Assembly: GCA_903860985.1 (NCBI GenBank)
Contig: CAIOSO010000152.1
Span: 1-56,118, forward strand
DNA: 56,118 nt
Direction: 5' to 3'
Source: an uncultured Flavobacteriales bacterium
GTDB lineage: Bacteria > Bacteroidota > Bacteroidia > Flavobacteriales_D > Crocinitomicaceae
In this document: piece by piece, positions 35,426 through 44,631 of the stretch
Position numbering within the stretch: position 1 is the stretch's first letter
How the letters are laid out: every line of letters begins with the position of its first letter
Notes under the pieces: model-generated
Told to the model about the DNA's origin: nothing
The model's database searches: none
What the model saw: only the letters and a program-made list of their open reading frames with translations
Translations under genes and position numbers: made by a program

Positions 35426-36395
35426 AAAAGAGTTTAAAAAAATGGTGATTCTTGGACAAGAAATCTTGCCAGGAAAAAGTGTCCAATTGAATTTTGATGT
35501 TGCTCATCTTCATACGCGAACGCCTATTTTAGTTCCGGTGATTGTGGAACGAGCAAAGGAAGATGGTCCAACCGTTCTCTTGATGGCAGGATTGCATGGA
35601 GATGAAATTAACGGTGTTGAAATTATCCGTCGTTTTCTTCGTAAAAAGTTACATAAACCAAGCAAGGGGACAATCATCTGTTTGCCCGTTTTCAACATAT
35701 TTGGCTTTCTGAATTTGCAACGTGAATTACCAGATGGACGAGACTTGAATCGCAGCTTTCCAGGAAGTTCAAATGGATCATTAGCGTCTCAATTTGCCTT
35801 TCATTTTATGAAGGAACTCGCTCCACATTGCGACTACATTATTGATTTTCATACAGGAGCATCGCAACGAAATAACTTCCCGCAGATTCGCACTGTTTTT
35901 AAAGATGAGGAAAGTGTCGAATTAGCGAGAGTCTTTAATCCACCATTTATCTTAAATTCTAATTTGATTTCGAAAACCTTACGAGAATCCATTGTGAAAC
36001 GCAAAAAGAAAATCCTCCTTTACGAAGGTGGAAAGTCAAACAGTATTGATGAACACGTTGTGGAAGAAGGATTAAATGGGGTGAAAAGAGTGATTTCACA
36101 CCTAGGGATGAGAAATTATAAATACGACATTACAAAGGATCGTGAACCTATTTTACTCGTAGAAAGTAAATGGATGCGAGCGCCATCTTCTGGGATGTTT
36201 CAAGCACTTATTGAAAATGGAGCGGCTGTTTTCAAAGGTGACGTCATTGGAATCGTAACTGATCCATACGGGAATTACGAGAAAAAAATTAAAGCAACGC
36301 AAGACGGGTTCATTATCTGTACGAACGAGTCGCCGGTCGTTTACAAAGGTGATGCCATCATTAACATTGCGAAAAAATTAAATCAACCATCATGA
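35412..36395 (+). CDS. Succinylglutamate desuccinylase/aspartoacylase family protein
   Basis: A 327-residue zinc deacylase-type protein of the AstE/AspA family (M14-like fold). Zinc ligands H62 and E65 lie in [12 protein letters not shown], and a third ligand in [10 protein letters not shown] near 150. Family enzymes cleave amide bonds of acylated amino acids such as N-succinylglutamate. The ATG at 35,412 lies inside the rimK end. Co-translation with RimK suggests a substrate containing glutamate, perhaps removal of added residues (inference). No arginine catabolic genes are near, so a true AstE role is unlikely. Confidence 0.82.
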   Translation: MSTVKKEFKKMVILGQEILPGKSVQLNFDVAHLHTRTPILVPVIVERAKEDGPTVLLMAGLHGDEINGVEIIRRFLRKKLHKPSKGTIICLPVFNIFGFLNLQRELPDGRDLNRSFPGSSNGSLASQFAFHFMKELAPHCDYIIDFHTGASQRNNFPQIRTVFKDEESVELARVFNPPFILNSNLISKTLRESIVKRKKKILLYEGGKSNSIDEHVVEEGLNGVKRVISHLGMRNYKYDITKDREPILLVESKWMRAPSSGMFQALIENGAAVFKGDVIGIVTDPYGNYEKKIKATQDGFIICTNESPVVYKGDAIINIAKKLNQPS

Positions 36396-38830
36396 AAAAA
36401 CAAATGTTAACAGTAGTCTTATGTCTCTTGACATTTGTTATGGACGCTCAAAATTTCACTCCAACCTCATTTTTAGGATACGAAATTGGCACGCGTTTTA
36501 CACGTCAGGATAAAGTTGTTGACTATTTTCATGCGTTACAAGCCGCGTATCCATCGATGATGAAAGTGGAGAAATACGGTGAGACGTATGAACACCGTGA
36601 TTTGTTGTTGGCATTTTTCGGGACAGCAGAAAATTTAAAAAAATTGGAGGAAATTCGTCAGCATCACCAAAATCATGCGGCATCTGAATCATTAGCCATT
36701 GTCTGGTTGAGTTACAATGTCCATGGAAATGAAAGCTCCGGTACAGAAGCGGCCATGCAAACGGCGTATCGCTTGCTCACCGATAAAGCAGATTACCTTG
36801 CGAACACGATTGTTATTATGGATCCATGTTTGAATCCCGATGGAAGAGATCGTTATGTGAACTTTTATCAGCAGTACGGCAATGTTCCAGCGGACCTTCA
36901 TAAATTCGCTGCAGAGCACAAAGAACCATGGCCGGGTGGACGTCCAAATCACTATTTGTTTGACTTAAACCGAGATTGGGCTTGGATGACACAAATTGAA
37001 TCGGAACAGCGCGTGAAGCGTTACAACCAATGGTTGCCTCACGTACATGTTGATTTTCATGAACAAGGAATCAATGAACCGTATTATTTTCCACCTGCAG
37101 CAGAGCCCTATCATGAAGTCATTACGAATTGGCAACGTGATTTTCAAAAAGAGATAGGAGCAAATCATGCTTCCTATTTTGATAAAGAAGGATGGTTGTA
37201 TTTTTCGAAGGAAATCTTTGATTTATTGTACCCAAGTTATGGAGACACCTATCCAACGTACAGCGGAAGTATTGGAATGACCTATGAGCAGGGTGGAAGT
37301 GGTCGAGCTGGATTGGCAGTTATAACAAAGGTTGGAGACACGTTAAGTTTAAAGGATCGCGTATCACATCACGTAACAACGGGATTATCCACAGTAGAAA
37401 TGAGTGCGAAGAATGCAGCGAAATTGGTAAAGGAATACCAAAAATTCTGTGTTCAAAAGAACTACAAGTATAAAACGTATGTCCTTCGTTCATCCCCAGC
37501 GAAGTTAGAACCCTTGATGACCTTGATGAAAAAAAATGGCATTCAAGTCGAAGTAATTACGACATCTACACAAGTGACTTCATCGAAAGCATACCATTAT
37601 CAAAATGGTCAAATCGAAACACTGAAATTGGTGCAAGGCGACATGTTGATTCAAACCAATCAAGAAAAAGGAACGTTGGTAAACGTGTTGTTTGAACCAA
37701 AAACGCTTTTATCCGATAGTTTAACCTACGACATCACAGCATGGACCTTGCCATTTGCGTATGGTGTGGAGGCATGGGCATTGGAAACAGGAAATTCAAA
37801 AGGAACGGTATTTAGTGGTTGGGCTACGACCTTGAATCAAGTTTCAACACCAAGCTGTTATGCCTATGCAGCTGCTTGGGAATCCATGAAATCAACACGC
37901 TTTTTGACAGAATTACAAGAAGCTGGAATGGATGTTTATTTTAACGAAAAGGGATTCAAGGCACAAGACATCAGCTTTAATCCGGGTACCTTGATCATCC
38001 TTCGTGGAGAAAACAAACGTGTTGATTTTGATCAAACGGTCCTTAAAATCGCGAATAAACATGCGGTGAGTTTAACAGCTTTGGCATCTGGATTCGTTCA
38101 AGAAGGGTTGGATCTTGGATCATCATCCGTGAAAAAAATACCTAATCATTCCATTGGATTGTTGGCAGGAGAGGACGCATCTTCTTTAAACGTCGGTGAA
38201 ATTTGGCATTTCTTTGAGCGTCAGATGGAAAGATCCATTCATTTGGTTTTTACCGATGACTTAGAAGAGGCATTGCCTCAATTAAGCGTGCTGTTTGTTC
38301 CAGAAGGTGGTATTTCCCTTTCCGAAAACGCGAAAGTGAAGGAATGGATCCAAAACGGGGGGAAACTGATTGTCCTCGGTTATGCCGTTTATGACTTCGC
38401 AGGCAAAGATGGATTTGAGATTTCGACAGAACAAAATAAATTGGATAGCATTCAGAAACCTGTTTCCTATACGAAGCAGGAACGCGATCAAATTTCGAAT
38501 ACCATTACAGGTGCCATTTTTGAGTGTGAATTAGATGCAACAAATCCATTGGCATTTGGCTATGATCATTATTACACCTTGCGTCAAGGAGCAGATCACT
38601 TGAAAATTAGTTCAAATAATGTGTTTCATTTGAAAAAGGACGCGAAAGCGTTGAATGGATTTGTCGGCGCTCGAGTGAATAAACAACAGTCAGAAGCGGC
38701 AATAGCGGGATATCAATCCTATGGAGATGGTGCTATCATCTACTTCATCGATAATCCTTTATTCCGTGGATTCTGGGAAAATGGCAAATTGATGGTTGCC
38801 AATGCGGTTTTCTTTGTAAATGAAAATTAA
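36392..38830 (+). CDS. Secreted M14-family zinc carboxypeptidase
   Basis: An 812-residue protein with a signal peptide (to about residue 20, VMDAQ). Residues about 25-380 are an M14 carboxypeptidase domain with H111-x-x-E114 in NVHGNESSGTEA, a third ligand in HVDFHEQG near 225, and a catalytic-glutamate region TYEQGGSG near 306. The C-terminal half (about 400-812) has no recognised fold but is typical of the large Bacteroidota members. It would work in the periplasm or outside. It overlaps the preceding gene by ATGA, although that gene product is cytosolic, so the operon joins different compartments. Confidence 0.88.
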   Translation: MKKQMLTVVLCLLTFVMDAQNFTPTSFLGYEIGTRFTRQDKVVDYFHALQAAYPSMMKVEKYGETYEHRDLLLAFFGTAENLKKLEEIRQHHQNHAASESLAIVWLSYNVHGNESSGTEAAMQTAYRLLTDKADYLANTIVIMDPCLNPDGRDRYVNFYQQYGNVPADLHKFAAEHKEPWPGGRPNHYLFDLNRDWAWMTQIESEQRVKRYNQWLPHVHVDFHEQGINEPYYFPPAAEPYHEVITNWQRDFQKEIGANHASYFDKEGWLYFSKEIFDLLYPSYGDTYPTYSGSIGMTYEQGGSGRAGLAVITKVGDTLSLKDRVSHHVTTGLSTVEMSAKNAAKLVKEYQKFCVQKNYKYKTYVLRSSPAKLEPLMTLMKKNGIQVEVITTSTQVTSSKAYHYQNGQIETLKLVQGDMLIQTNQEKGTLVNVLFEPKTLLSDSLTYDITAWTLPFAYGVEAWALETGNSKGTVFSGWATTLNQVSTPSCYAYAAAWESMKSTRFLTELQEAGMDVYFNEKGFKAQDISFNPGTLIILRGENKRVDFDQTVLKIANKHAVSLTALASGFVQEGLDLGSSSVKKIPNHSIGLLAGEDASSLNVGEIWHFFERQMERSIHLVFTDDLEEALPQLSVLFVPEGGISLSENAKVKEWIQNGGKLIVLGYAVYDFAGKDGFEISTEQNKLDSIQKPVSYTKQERDQISNTITGAIFECELDATNPLAFGYDHYYTLRQGADHLKISSNNVFHLKKDAKALNGFVGARVNKQQSEAAIAGYQSYGDGAIIYFIDNPLFRGFWENGKLMVANAVFFVNEN

Positions 38831-38833
38831 TCC

Positions 38834-40714
38834 TTATTGCAAGGATTGATAGATGACGTGTTGAATGCGTGTTCGAATATTCATGTCCCTAATTTTCCAA
38901 TTGTCCTGACTTGGATTCACCCGATTCGATAAGAAGATAAAGATGACCTTGTTTTTTGGATCTGCCCAAGCGAGTGTGCCTGTAAATCCAGAGTGACCAA
39001 AACTTTGTGAGGATGCTAATTCGTCACAGGTTCCACCACCACTTGCATTCGGGCGGTCGAATCCAGCTCCACGTCGGTTGCCAGGAAATTGTTGTTTGGT
39101 GTACTCGTTGCATACCGCTTCTGAAAAGAACTCCATTCCAGCGTATTTCCCTTTGTTCAAAAACAATTGCATGATGCTCGCTAGATCTGTCGCATTTGCG
39201 AAAATTCCTGCGTGACCAGCAACGCCACCTAACATGGCTGCTCCTGGATCGTGAACATATCCTCGCAATAATTGCTTGCGAAACGCTTGGTCGTTTTCCG
39301 TGGGAATAATGTGCGATTCATCGAAGTGTTCCAAAGGTAAGTAGCGCATGTAGCGCAGCCCCATTGGACGATAAATCTGTTTTTCTAAGTACGTGTGTTG
39401 TTTTTGACCAATCTGTTTTTCCAGAATTTTTTGTGTGAAATAGTAACACAAATCTGAATATTCATACTTCTTTGGACCAAGTGTTGATCTCATAATCTGC
39501 GCATACATGCTATCCGTATAGGCATCGTTGATGTACAATCCGTTAGCAACTTGACGCTCAAAACCTGGCTTTTGCGTTTGACTATAAACGTTTGTATTCC
39601 AAGTTCCGTTTTGCATCGTGCGTTTGTAAAACGGAATCCACGGGGTGAGTCCCGCTTGATGTGCCATCATATCGCGAATGAGAATGTTCCCAAATGGACC
39701 ATCACCCGTCACTTCGGGAATGTACTCTTTCAATTTCTTGTCCAGCGAATATTGTCCTTTGCTTTGCAAGTGCATCGCCAATAAAGTTGACGCAGCAATT
39801 TTCGTCACGGAAGCAATGTCGTAAACATCCGTATTTTGAACGTTTGTCCCTTCACTCTCGTAGCTCTGTTTACCATAACATTTACGCCAGATAATTTGAT
39901 CGTTGACGGCCACCAACACTTGACAACCGGGATATGCACCTTTTTCAATTCCTTCTTGAGCGATGAGGTCGATGCCAGTTAATTTCTTCGAATCGACACC
40001 GATTTCTTCCGGACTACTGAATTTTAAGCGTCCGTTGGATGAGGTTTGAATCACTTGTCCTGCTGGAAACACTTGATCTAGAGAACGAAGTTCCTTTCCA
40101 AGTTTCGCGGTTGCGCCAATGCTACCAAAGATCAATTGACTCACGCGTTCTTGTGCGATTTCGTGATTTTCTTTTGCCAAAATAATGGCTTCAAATGCTT
40201 TGGTGGGAAGTTGAGCAATGATGGATGGATCACCAAAGACGCATAGAATCACCTTAGAGTGATGAGGTATAGCATTGAAAATAGCCGCGTCCAGAGAATC
40301 TATTTTCGTTCCCTTCGTTGCGTGAATACTGAGAAAAACGACATCGTGCTGCGCTTGTTTCATGAATTCCTTTAATTCGTGGACATGCAAGCTTGGACGT
40401 AAAAGTTGATCACTCGTAATATAGCGTTCTAGTCCATTGTGGAATACCGTTGGATTCCCTCCAACCGAAATGTGCGCACTTTTGAAGTCTAGGTTTCCCA
40501 AAGGAAGCAAGTTGTTTTTGTTCGATATTACAACGATGGATTTTTCGTAATCCAAGGACTGTTCGAACATTTTTTTTCCATTCAAGGAATCCAATTCAGA
40601 GGAATACCATATTGCAGGTGCATTGGGAAAAATAGGCTCGAGCTTGCGCTTTGCAGGACTCATGCAAAATGCGAAAAAGAATCCAGAAAATAAAAGAGCG
40701 GTACTGCGGATCAT
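38834..40714 (-). CDS. Serine beta-lactamase-like hydrolase with GH3 C-terminal-like domain
   Basis: A 626-residue protein. A signal peptide or N-terminal anchor covers residues 1-20. Residues about 25-230 resemble the C-terminal (non-catalytic) domain of a GH3 beta-N-acetylglucosaminidase (ISNKNNLLPLGN near 63-74). Residues about 240-626 are a beta-lactamase/penicillin-binding-fold domain with SVTK (S-x-x-K) near residue 301, a YSD (in place of Y-x-N) near 421, and HSGFTG near 578. In many Flavobacteria a full GH3 (NagZ-like) catalytic domain precedes this pair; here it is missing. A peptidoglycan or D-amino-acid-ester role is possible. Substrate unknown. Confidence 0.82.
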   Translation of the reverse strand: MIRSTALLFSGFFFAFCMSPAKRKLEPIFPNAPAIWYSSELDSLNGKKMFEQSLDYEKSIVVISNKNNLLPLGNLDFKSAHISVGGNPTVFHNGLERYITSDQLLRPSLHVHELKEFMKQAQHDVVFLSIHATKGTKIDSLDAAIFNAIPHHSKVILCVFGDPSIIAQLPTKAFEAIILAKENHEIAQERVSQLIFGSIGATAKLGKELRSLDQVFPAGQVIQTSSNGRLKFSSPEEIGVDSKKLTGIDLIAQEGIEKGAYPGCQVLVAVNDQIIWRKCYGKQSYESEGTNVQNTDVYDIASVTKIAASTLLAMHLQSKGQYSLDKKLKEYIPEVTGDGPFGNILIRDMMAHQAGLTPWIPFYKRTMQNGTWNTNVYSQTQKPGFERQVANGLYINDAYTDSMYAQIMRSTLGPKKYEYSDLCYYFTQKILEKQIGQKQHTYLEKQIYRPMGLRYMRYLPLEHFDESHIIPTENDQAFRKQLLRGYVHDPGAAMLGGVAGHAGIFANATDLASIMQLFLNKGKYAGMEFFSEAVCNEYTKQQFPGNRRGAGFDRPNASGGGTCDELASSQSFGHSGFTGTLAWADPKNKVIFIFLSNRVNPSQDNWKIRDMNIRTRIQHVIYQSLQ

Positions 40715-40784
40715 AGGGAAGGAATAATTTTTATAAAACTAAGAATTATTGTGCGGAAAACTTAAATTCATTCATCAATTCGCT

Positions 40785-40800
40785 ATGCTAAGTGTAGCAT
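40785..40800. promoter_or_regulatory. Inverted repeat in the pckA upstream region
   Basis: ATGCTA-AGTG-TAGCAT, with a second inverted repeat AAGTGT/ACACTT (about 40,790-40,808) overlapping it. It lies between the divergent hydrolase gene and pckA and could be an operator for either. Confidence 0.4.
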
Positions 40801-40920
40801 TGACACTTACTGTAATATAGTAAAAAAAATGGAATATTGAAAATTATCTTTTAAACAGGACATCTCAGTATATGTTAGCAAAAACTAATAAAAATCATAG
40901 TTTAATAACATGACTCCAAG

Positions 40921-40943
40921 TACTTTTGCACTTACACGTGCAA
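40921..40943 (+). promoter_or_regulatory. -7 element and palindrome before pckA
   Basis: TACTTTTG (40,921-40,928) matches TAnnTTTG. Overlapping it, TTGCAC-TTACAC-GTGCAA (40,926-40,943) is a perfect 6-bp inverted repeat with a 6-base spacer, well placed for a repressor or activator at the start site. A weak TTTA at 40,901 stands where -33 would be. Confidence 0.55.
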
Positions 40944-40968
40944 CAGAAGTTGTGCCAAAAATACGGAC

Positions 40969-42585
40969 ATGGAATTACAAGGGAAATTTGGAAAAAATGC
41001 AGATTTATCTGCTTCTATTGGGCTGTCGAATCTAGGGGAACAGTTTTGGAATTTAAGTCCAGCTGAACTAGTAGAAGATTGCATCATCCTTGGAGAAGGC
41101 ATGTTGACGGATACAGGTGCATTAGCCATCGAAACAGGCGAGTTTACGGGCAGATCTCCTAAAGACCGATTCATTGTCCGAGATGAAAAGACTGAAAATG
41201 CCGTTTGGTGGGGAAATGTGAATATTGAATTTACCCCGGAACAGTTTGATGCGCTTTATGACCGAATGACAGATTTCTTGCAAGATCAGGATATTTATGT
41301 TCGTGACGTAGCTGCGTGTGCGGAGGAAAAATACCGAATGAACATTCGTGTTGTAACAGAACTTCCATGGTCTAGTTTGTTTGCGCACAACATGTTTTTG
41401 CGTTTGACGGATAGTGAAATTGAAACGTTTATGCCGGAGTGGCACATTGTCTGTGTTCCGAGTTTTCAAGCGGACCCAGCAATTGACGGAACGCGTCAAG
41501 CGAACTTCGCGATTTTGAACTTCACGAAGAAAATGATTCTCATTGGTGGAACAGGTTATACGGGTGAAATTAAAAAAGGAATTTTCTCTGCCTTGAATTT
41601 CATTCTTCCACACGAGAAAAATGTTCTTTCCATGCACTGTTCCGCAAATATTGGAGAAGCTGGCGACACAGCGATTTTCTTCGGACTTTCAGGGACAGGG
41701 AAAACAACATTATCATCTGATCCAAACCGTCGTTTAATCGGAGACGATGAGCACGGATGGAGCGAAAGCCGTGTATTTAACTTTGAAGGGGGATGTTACG
41801 CTAAAACCATCGATTTAAGTCGCGAGAAAGAACCACAAATTTACGATGCCATTCGTTTTGGAGCTTTGTTGGAAAACATTGGTTTCGTAGATGGATCATC
41901 GACACCAGATTACGCGGATGGATTCATCACGGAAAACACACGTGTTTCTTATCCAATCAATCACATCGAAAACATTGCGGTCCCATCCATCGGAGGTTCA
42001 CCAAAAAACATATTTTTCCTTACCGCAGATGCATTTGGCGTATTGCCTCCAATCTCTAAGTTAACGACGGAACAAGCGATGTATCACTTTATGTCCGGTT
42101 ACACGGCGAAAGTTGCCGGTACAGAAGTAGGAATTACCGAGCCAACAACTACATTCTCTGCAGGATTCGGTGCTGCTTTTCTTCCTTTGCATCCAGCGAA
42201 ATACGCGAAGTTGTTAGGAGAAAAATTAGAAGGCAAGGACATCAATGTGTGGTTAATTAACACAGGATGGTCCGGTGGATCTTACGGAGTTGGAAGCCGC
42301 ATGAAACTTTCGTACACACGTGCAATGATCACTGCAGCCTTAACTGGTAAATTGAATGATGTTGCTTTTGAGAAGATGCCCATTTTTGATTTAGCGTATC
42401 CAACGTCGTGTGATGGGGTTCCAGCTGAATTATTGAATCCAAGAAATACATGGTCCGATAAAGCCGCTTACGACACAACGGCTGCAAGTCTAGCGGAGAA
42501 GTTTGTAGCGAATTTTGAGAAATTTGCCGCAGAAACACATGAATCTATTTTAGCTGCAGCTCCAAAGTCAAAGGTAATGATCTAA
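40969..42585 (+). CDS. pckA: ATP-dependent phosphoenolpyruvate carboxykinase
   Basis: A 538-residue enzyme converting oxaloacetate to PEP and CO2 with ATP in gluconeogenesis. Signatures are GEFTGRSPKDRFIV near residues 56-69, GGTGYTGEIKKGIFSALNF near 193-211, the P-loop FFGLSGTGKTTLS near 237-249, and DDEHGW near 257-262 with the metal-binding residues. Length is typical. It stands alone, with its own promoter region and a strong terminator. Confidence 0.96.
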   Translation: MELQGKFGKNADLSASIGLSNLGEQFWNLSPAELVEDCIILGEGMLTDTGALAIETGEFTGRSPKDRFIVRDEKTENAVWWGNVNIEFTPEQFDALYDRMTDFLQDQDIYVRDVAACAEEKYRMNIRVVTELPWSSLFAHNMFLRLTDSEIETFMPEWHIVCVPSFQADPAIDGTRQANFAILNFTKKMILIGGTGYTGEIKKGIFSALNFILPHEKNVLSMHCSANIGEAGDTAIFFGLSGTGKTTLSSDPNRRLIGDDEHGWSESRVFNFEGGCYAKTIDLSREKEPQIYDAIRFGALLENIGFVDGSSTPDYADGFITENTRVSYPINHIENIAVPSIGGSPKNIFFLTADAFGVLPPISKLTTEQAMYHFMSGYTAKVAGTEVGITEPTTTFSAGFGAAFLPLHPAKYAKLLGEKLEGKDINVWLINTGWSGGSYGVGSRMKLSYTRAMITAALTGKLNDVAFEKMPIFDLAYPTSCDGVPAELLNPRNTWSDKAAYDTTAASLAEKFVANFEKFAAETHESILAAAPKSKVMI

Positions 42586-42616
42586 GCCCTTTCCATCAAT
42601 CAGCAAGAGCTTAGAT

Positions 42617-42650
42617 AAAGCCCCTGACAGTAATGTTAGGGGCTTTTTTT
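42617..42650 (+). terminator. Terminator of pckA
   Basis: 13-bp stem AAAGCCCCTGACA/TGTTAGGGGCTTT with one G-T pair, loop GTAA, seven T residues; 32 bases after the stop. Confidence 0.93.
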
Positions 42651-42667
42651 ATGCGCGATTTGTACCG

Positions 42668-42715
42668 CTGCAGTTGCACTGCTGCGATACTCTGCAGTTG
42701 CACTGCTGCGATACT
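42668..42715 (-). repeat. Two exact tandem copies of a 24-base REP-like unit
   Basis: Each unit opens CTGCAGTTGCACTGCTGCG and ends ATACT; the two copies are identical and directly adjacent. Orientation is opposite to the copies at 47,496 onward. The rest of the gap up to 43,075 is AT-rich and holds no gene that I can support. Confidence 0.9.
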
Positions 42716-43075
42716 CCTAATCGCAACCTTTTAATTCCCAAAAAATTCCTTTTCATCATGTTTCAAAACCAAAAATCGAGTTAGTATATGTACTTAAATT
42801 CATAGGTATTCACACCCAAATTTCTTCGCCCGCTATAAGTAATATTCTTGATGGAACATAGGATTGACGCGGAAATCCTGCAAAAGTCCATTTCCAGTCT
42901 CCATTCTAGAGAAAAATCCTTATTAAATTTTTCATTTAATTTGACCAACGAGAATTTTACTTTGATTGTGAAGGTCACTCGAACGAAATTTCCATTTTCA
43001 TTCAATTAGAAAGGAGAAAAATTTGACTCGAACACTCCTTAACTTAAAGTAGAGCATTAACTAAATTTTCTAATT

Positions 43076-44509
43076 ATGAAAAAACAATTATTATTTTTTG
43101 GCCTCTTTGGCTGTGGTGTGGCTTTTGGGCAGAATATTTCAAATGGAACAGTAGGTCTTGGCTTATCTGGTCCTGAAACATTTAAATTTGGACAGGGATA
43201 TGCTTTTCAAATTCAATCAGGATCGGGTTTTGGAACAGGTTCTGGGAACAGATGGTTAACCTTTGGAGAAGTTAGTACAGGGTCACAAACAGTTTATGGG
43301 AATCGATTTCAATTCAATGAAAGAGCCTTGGTTACAGGTTATACATCCTTGTCTCCGAATAATCCGCGTATCGAATGGATTCATAATGGCGGAACTACAG
43401 CTGGAAATCTTCAGTTCAGAGTAGCAAGTAGTTTTACAAATACCACAAGTTCTCTTGTTGCAGAAATGACACCCCAAGGCAATACTTACTTTGGAAATGC
43501 AAATCCAACGATTTTTTCTACTTTGAATCCAAGAGTTGGTATTAGTTTCAAAGATTATTCTGGTCTTCAAATTAATTCTGCAGGAACAATTGCTCCTTCC
43601 ATTAATCCAATTGGAATTGTATTAGATGTGCAACATAGTGGGAATTTAGGAATTGGGCTTCAGTCAAATGTTGTCGGAGCTGAGAGCTCAATTGCGGTTT
43701 TTGGAAAAGCAAGTGGAGATTTGAGTGCAATTGGGGTTTATGGAACTGCGCCCTCAAGCTCTGCTTTTGGTGCAGCAATTTATGGCCAGTTATCTGCAAT
43801 AGGATCAGGTAATTTATGGTCAGGTTTCTTTGATGGTGACGTTTACATTGCAGGTGGCTATGGGCCATCGGATGCAAAATTAAAAAATAGTATTAACAAA
43901 GAAATCTCTGCTTTGGATAAAATATCACTCTTGAAACCAGTGTCTTACAATTACAATAAGGTTGAAGGTTTGAATTTGCCTCAAACTTTGCAACACGGTT
44001 TTATTTCGCAAGAAGTAGCTGAAGTCTTTCCTGAGCTTACCAAAGATGTAACTAAGCCTGTTTTTGATGAAAATGGAAAAATTACGTCTGAAATTTCATT
44101 TAAAGCTTTAAACTATGTAGGATTCATTTCACTTCTGACAGCAGCAGTTCAAGAATTAAACACTGAACTCTCTCAAGTTCGTCAAGATCTTGAAGAGTAC
44201 AAAGCAAGCGATTTAATAAGAGGTCAAATCATTCACAATGTACCTTCTGTAAATGGTTATTCTATCGAACAAAATGTTCCGAATCCATTCGATGATAGAA
44301 CATCTATTCGTTTCCAATTAGCTCCTGGAGTTCAAAATGCTACGCTTTCCATTTTTAATTTGAATGGCGCCTTTGTTCGTGATTATTCATTGGATGGAAA
44401 TTCAGGAGAAGTTGAAATTCTTGCATCCGAAATTGGTAAAGGAATGTACATATATAGCCTGAATCAAAATGGACAAGAAATTATTTCAAAAAGAATGATT
44501 ATCAAGTAA
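43076..44509 (+). CDS. Secreted protein with S74 chaperone domain and T9SS type A sorting domain
   Basis: A 477-residue protein with a signal peptide (to about residue 19, GVAFGQ). Residues about 20-280 are glycine- and serine-rich and look beta-structured and fibre-like. Residues about 285-380 match the intramolecular chaperone of endosialidase/tail-spike proteins (Peptidase_S74): SDAKLKNSI, then LDKISLLKPVSYNY, then HGFISQEVAEVFPEL. After a coiled-coil piece (about 365-385), the last 80 residues are a T9SS type A sorting domain: NVPNPF, then LSIFNLNGAFV, then KGMYIYSLNQNG. It would be secreted as a trimeric fibre-like surface protein (inference). Its first half is more AT-rich than its neighbours. 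Confidence 0.88.
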   Translation: MKKQLLFFGLFGCGVAFGQNISNGTVGLGLSGPETFKFGQGYAFQIQSGSGFGTGSGNRWLTFGEVSTGSQTVYGNRFQFNERALVTGYTSLSPNNPRIEWIHNGGTTAGNLQFRVASSFTNTTSSLVAEMTPQGNTYFGNANPTIFSTLNPRVGISFKDYSGLQINSAGTIAPSINPIGIVLDVQHSGNLGIGLQSNVVGAESSIAVFGKASGDLSAIGVYGTAPSSSAFGAAIYGQLSAIGSGNLWSGFFDGDVYIAGGYGPSDAKLKNSINKEISALDKISLLKPVSYNYNKVEGLNLPQTLQHGFISQEVAEVFPELTKDVTKPVFDENGKITSEISFKALNYVGFISLLTAAVQELNTELSQVRQDLEEYKASDLIRGQIIHNVPSVNGYSIEQNVPNPFDDRTSIRFQLAPGVQNATLSIFNLNGAFVRDYSLDGNSGEVEILASEIGKGMYIYSLNQNGQEIISKRMIIK

Positions 44510-44527
44510 TTAATTGCATTTTTCAAG

Positions 44528-44560
44528 CACCACTATTTTAACAAATAGTGGTGACTTTTT
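44528..44560 (+). terminator. Terminator after the S74/T9SS gene
   Basis: Perfect 11-bp stem CACCACTATTT/AAATAGTGGTG with loop TAAC, then AC and five T residues; 18 bases after the stop. Confidence 0.9.
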
Positions 44561-44631
44561 GTATTTGGTTATTCTAATTAACTACGAATTATCTTAAACC
44601 TTTTATCAATTTATTTGTTAGTTTTATAAGG

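Noticed and set aside
42781..43005. 74-residue minus-strand frame upstream of the S74/T9SS gene
   Set aside because: No recognisable motif, signal peptide or promoter, AT-rich stretch; I cannot separate it from chance.
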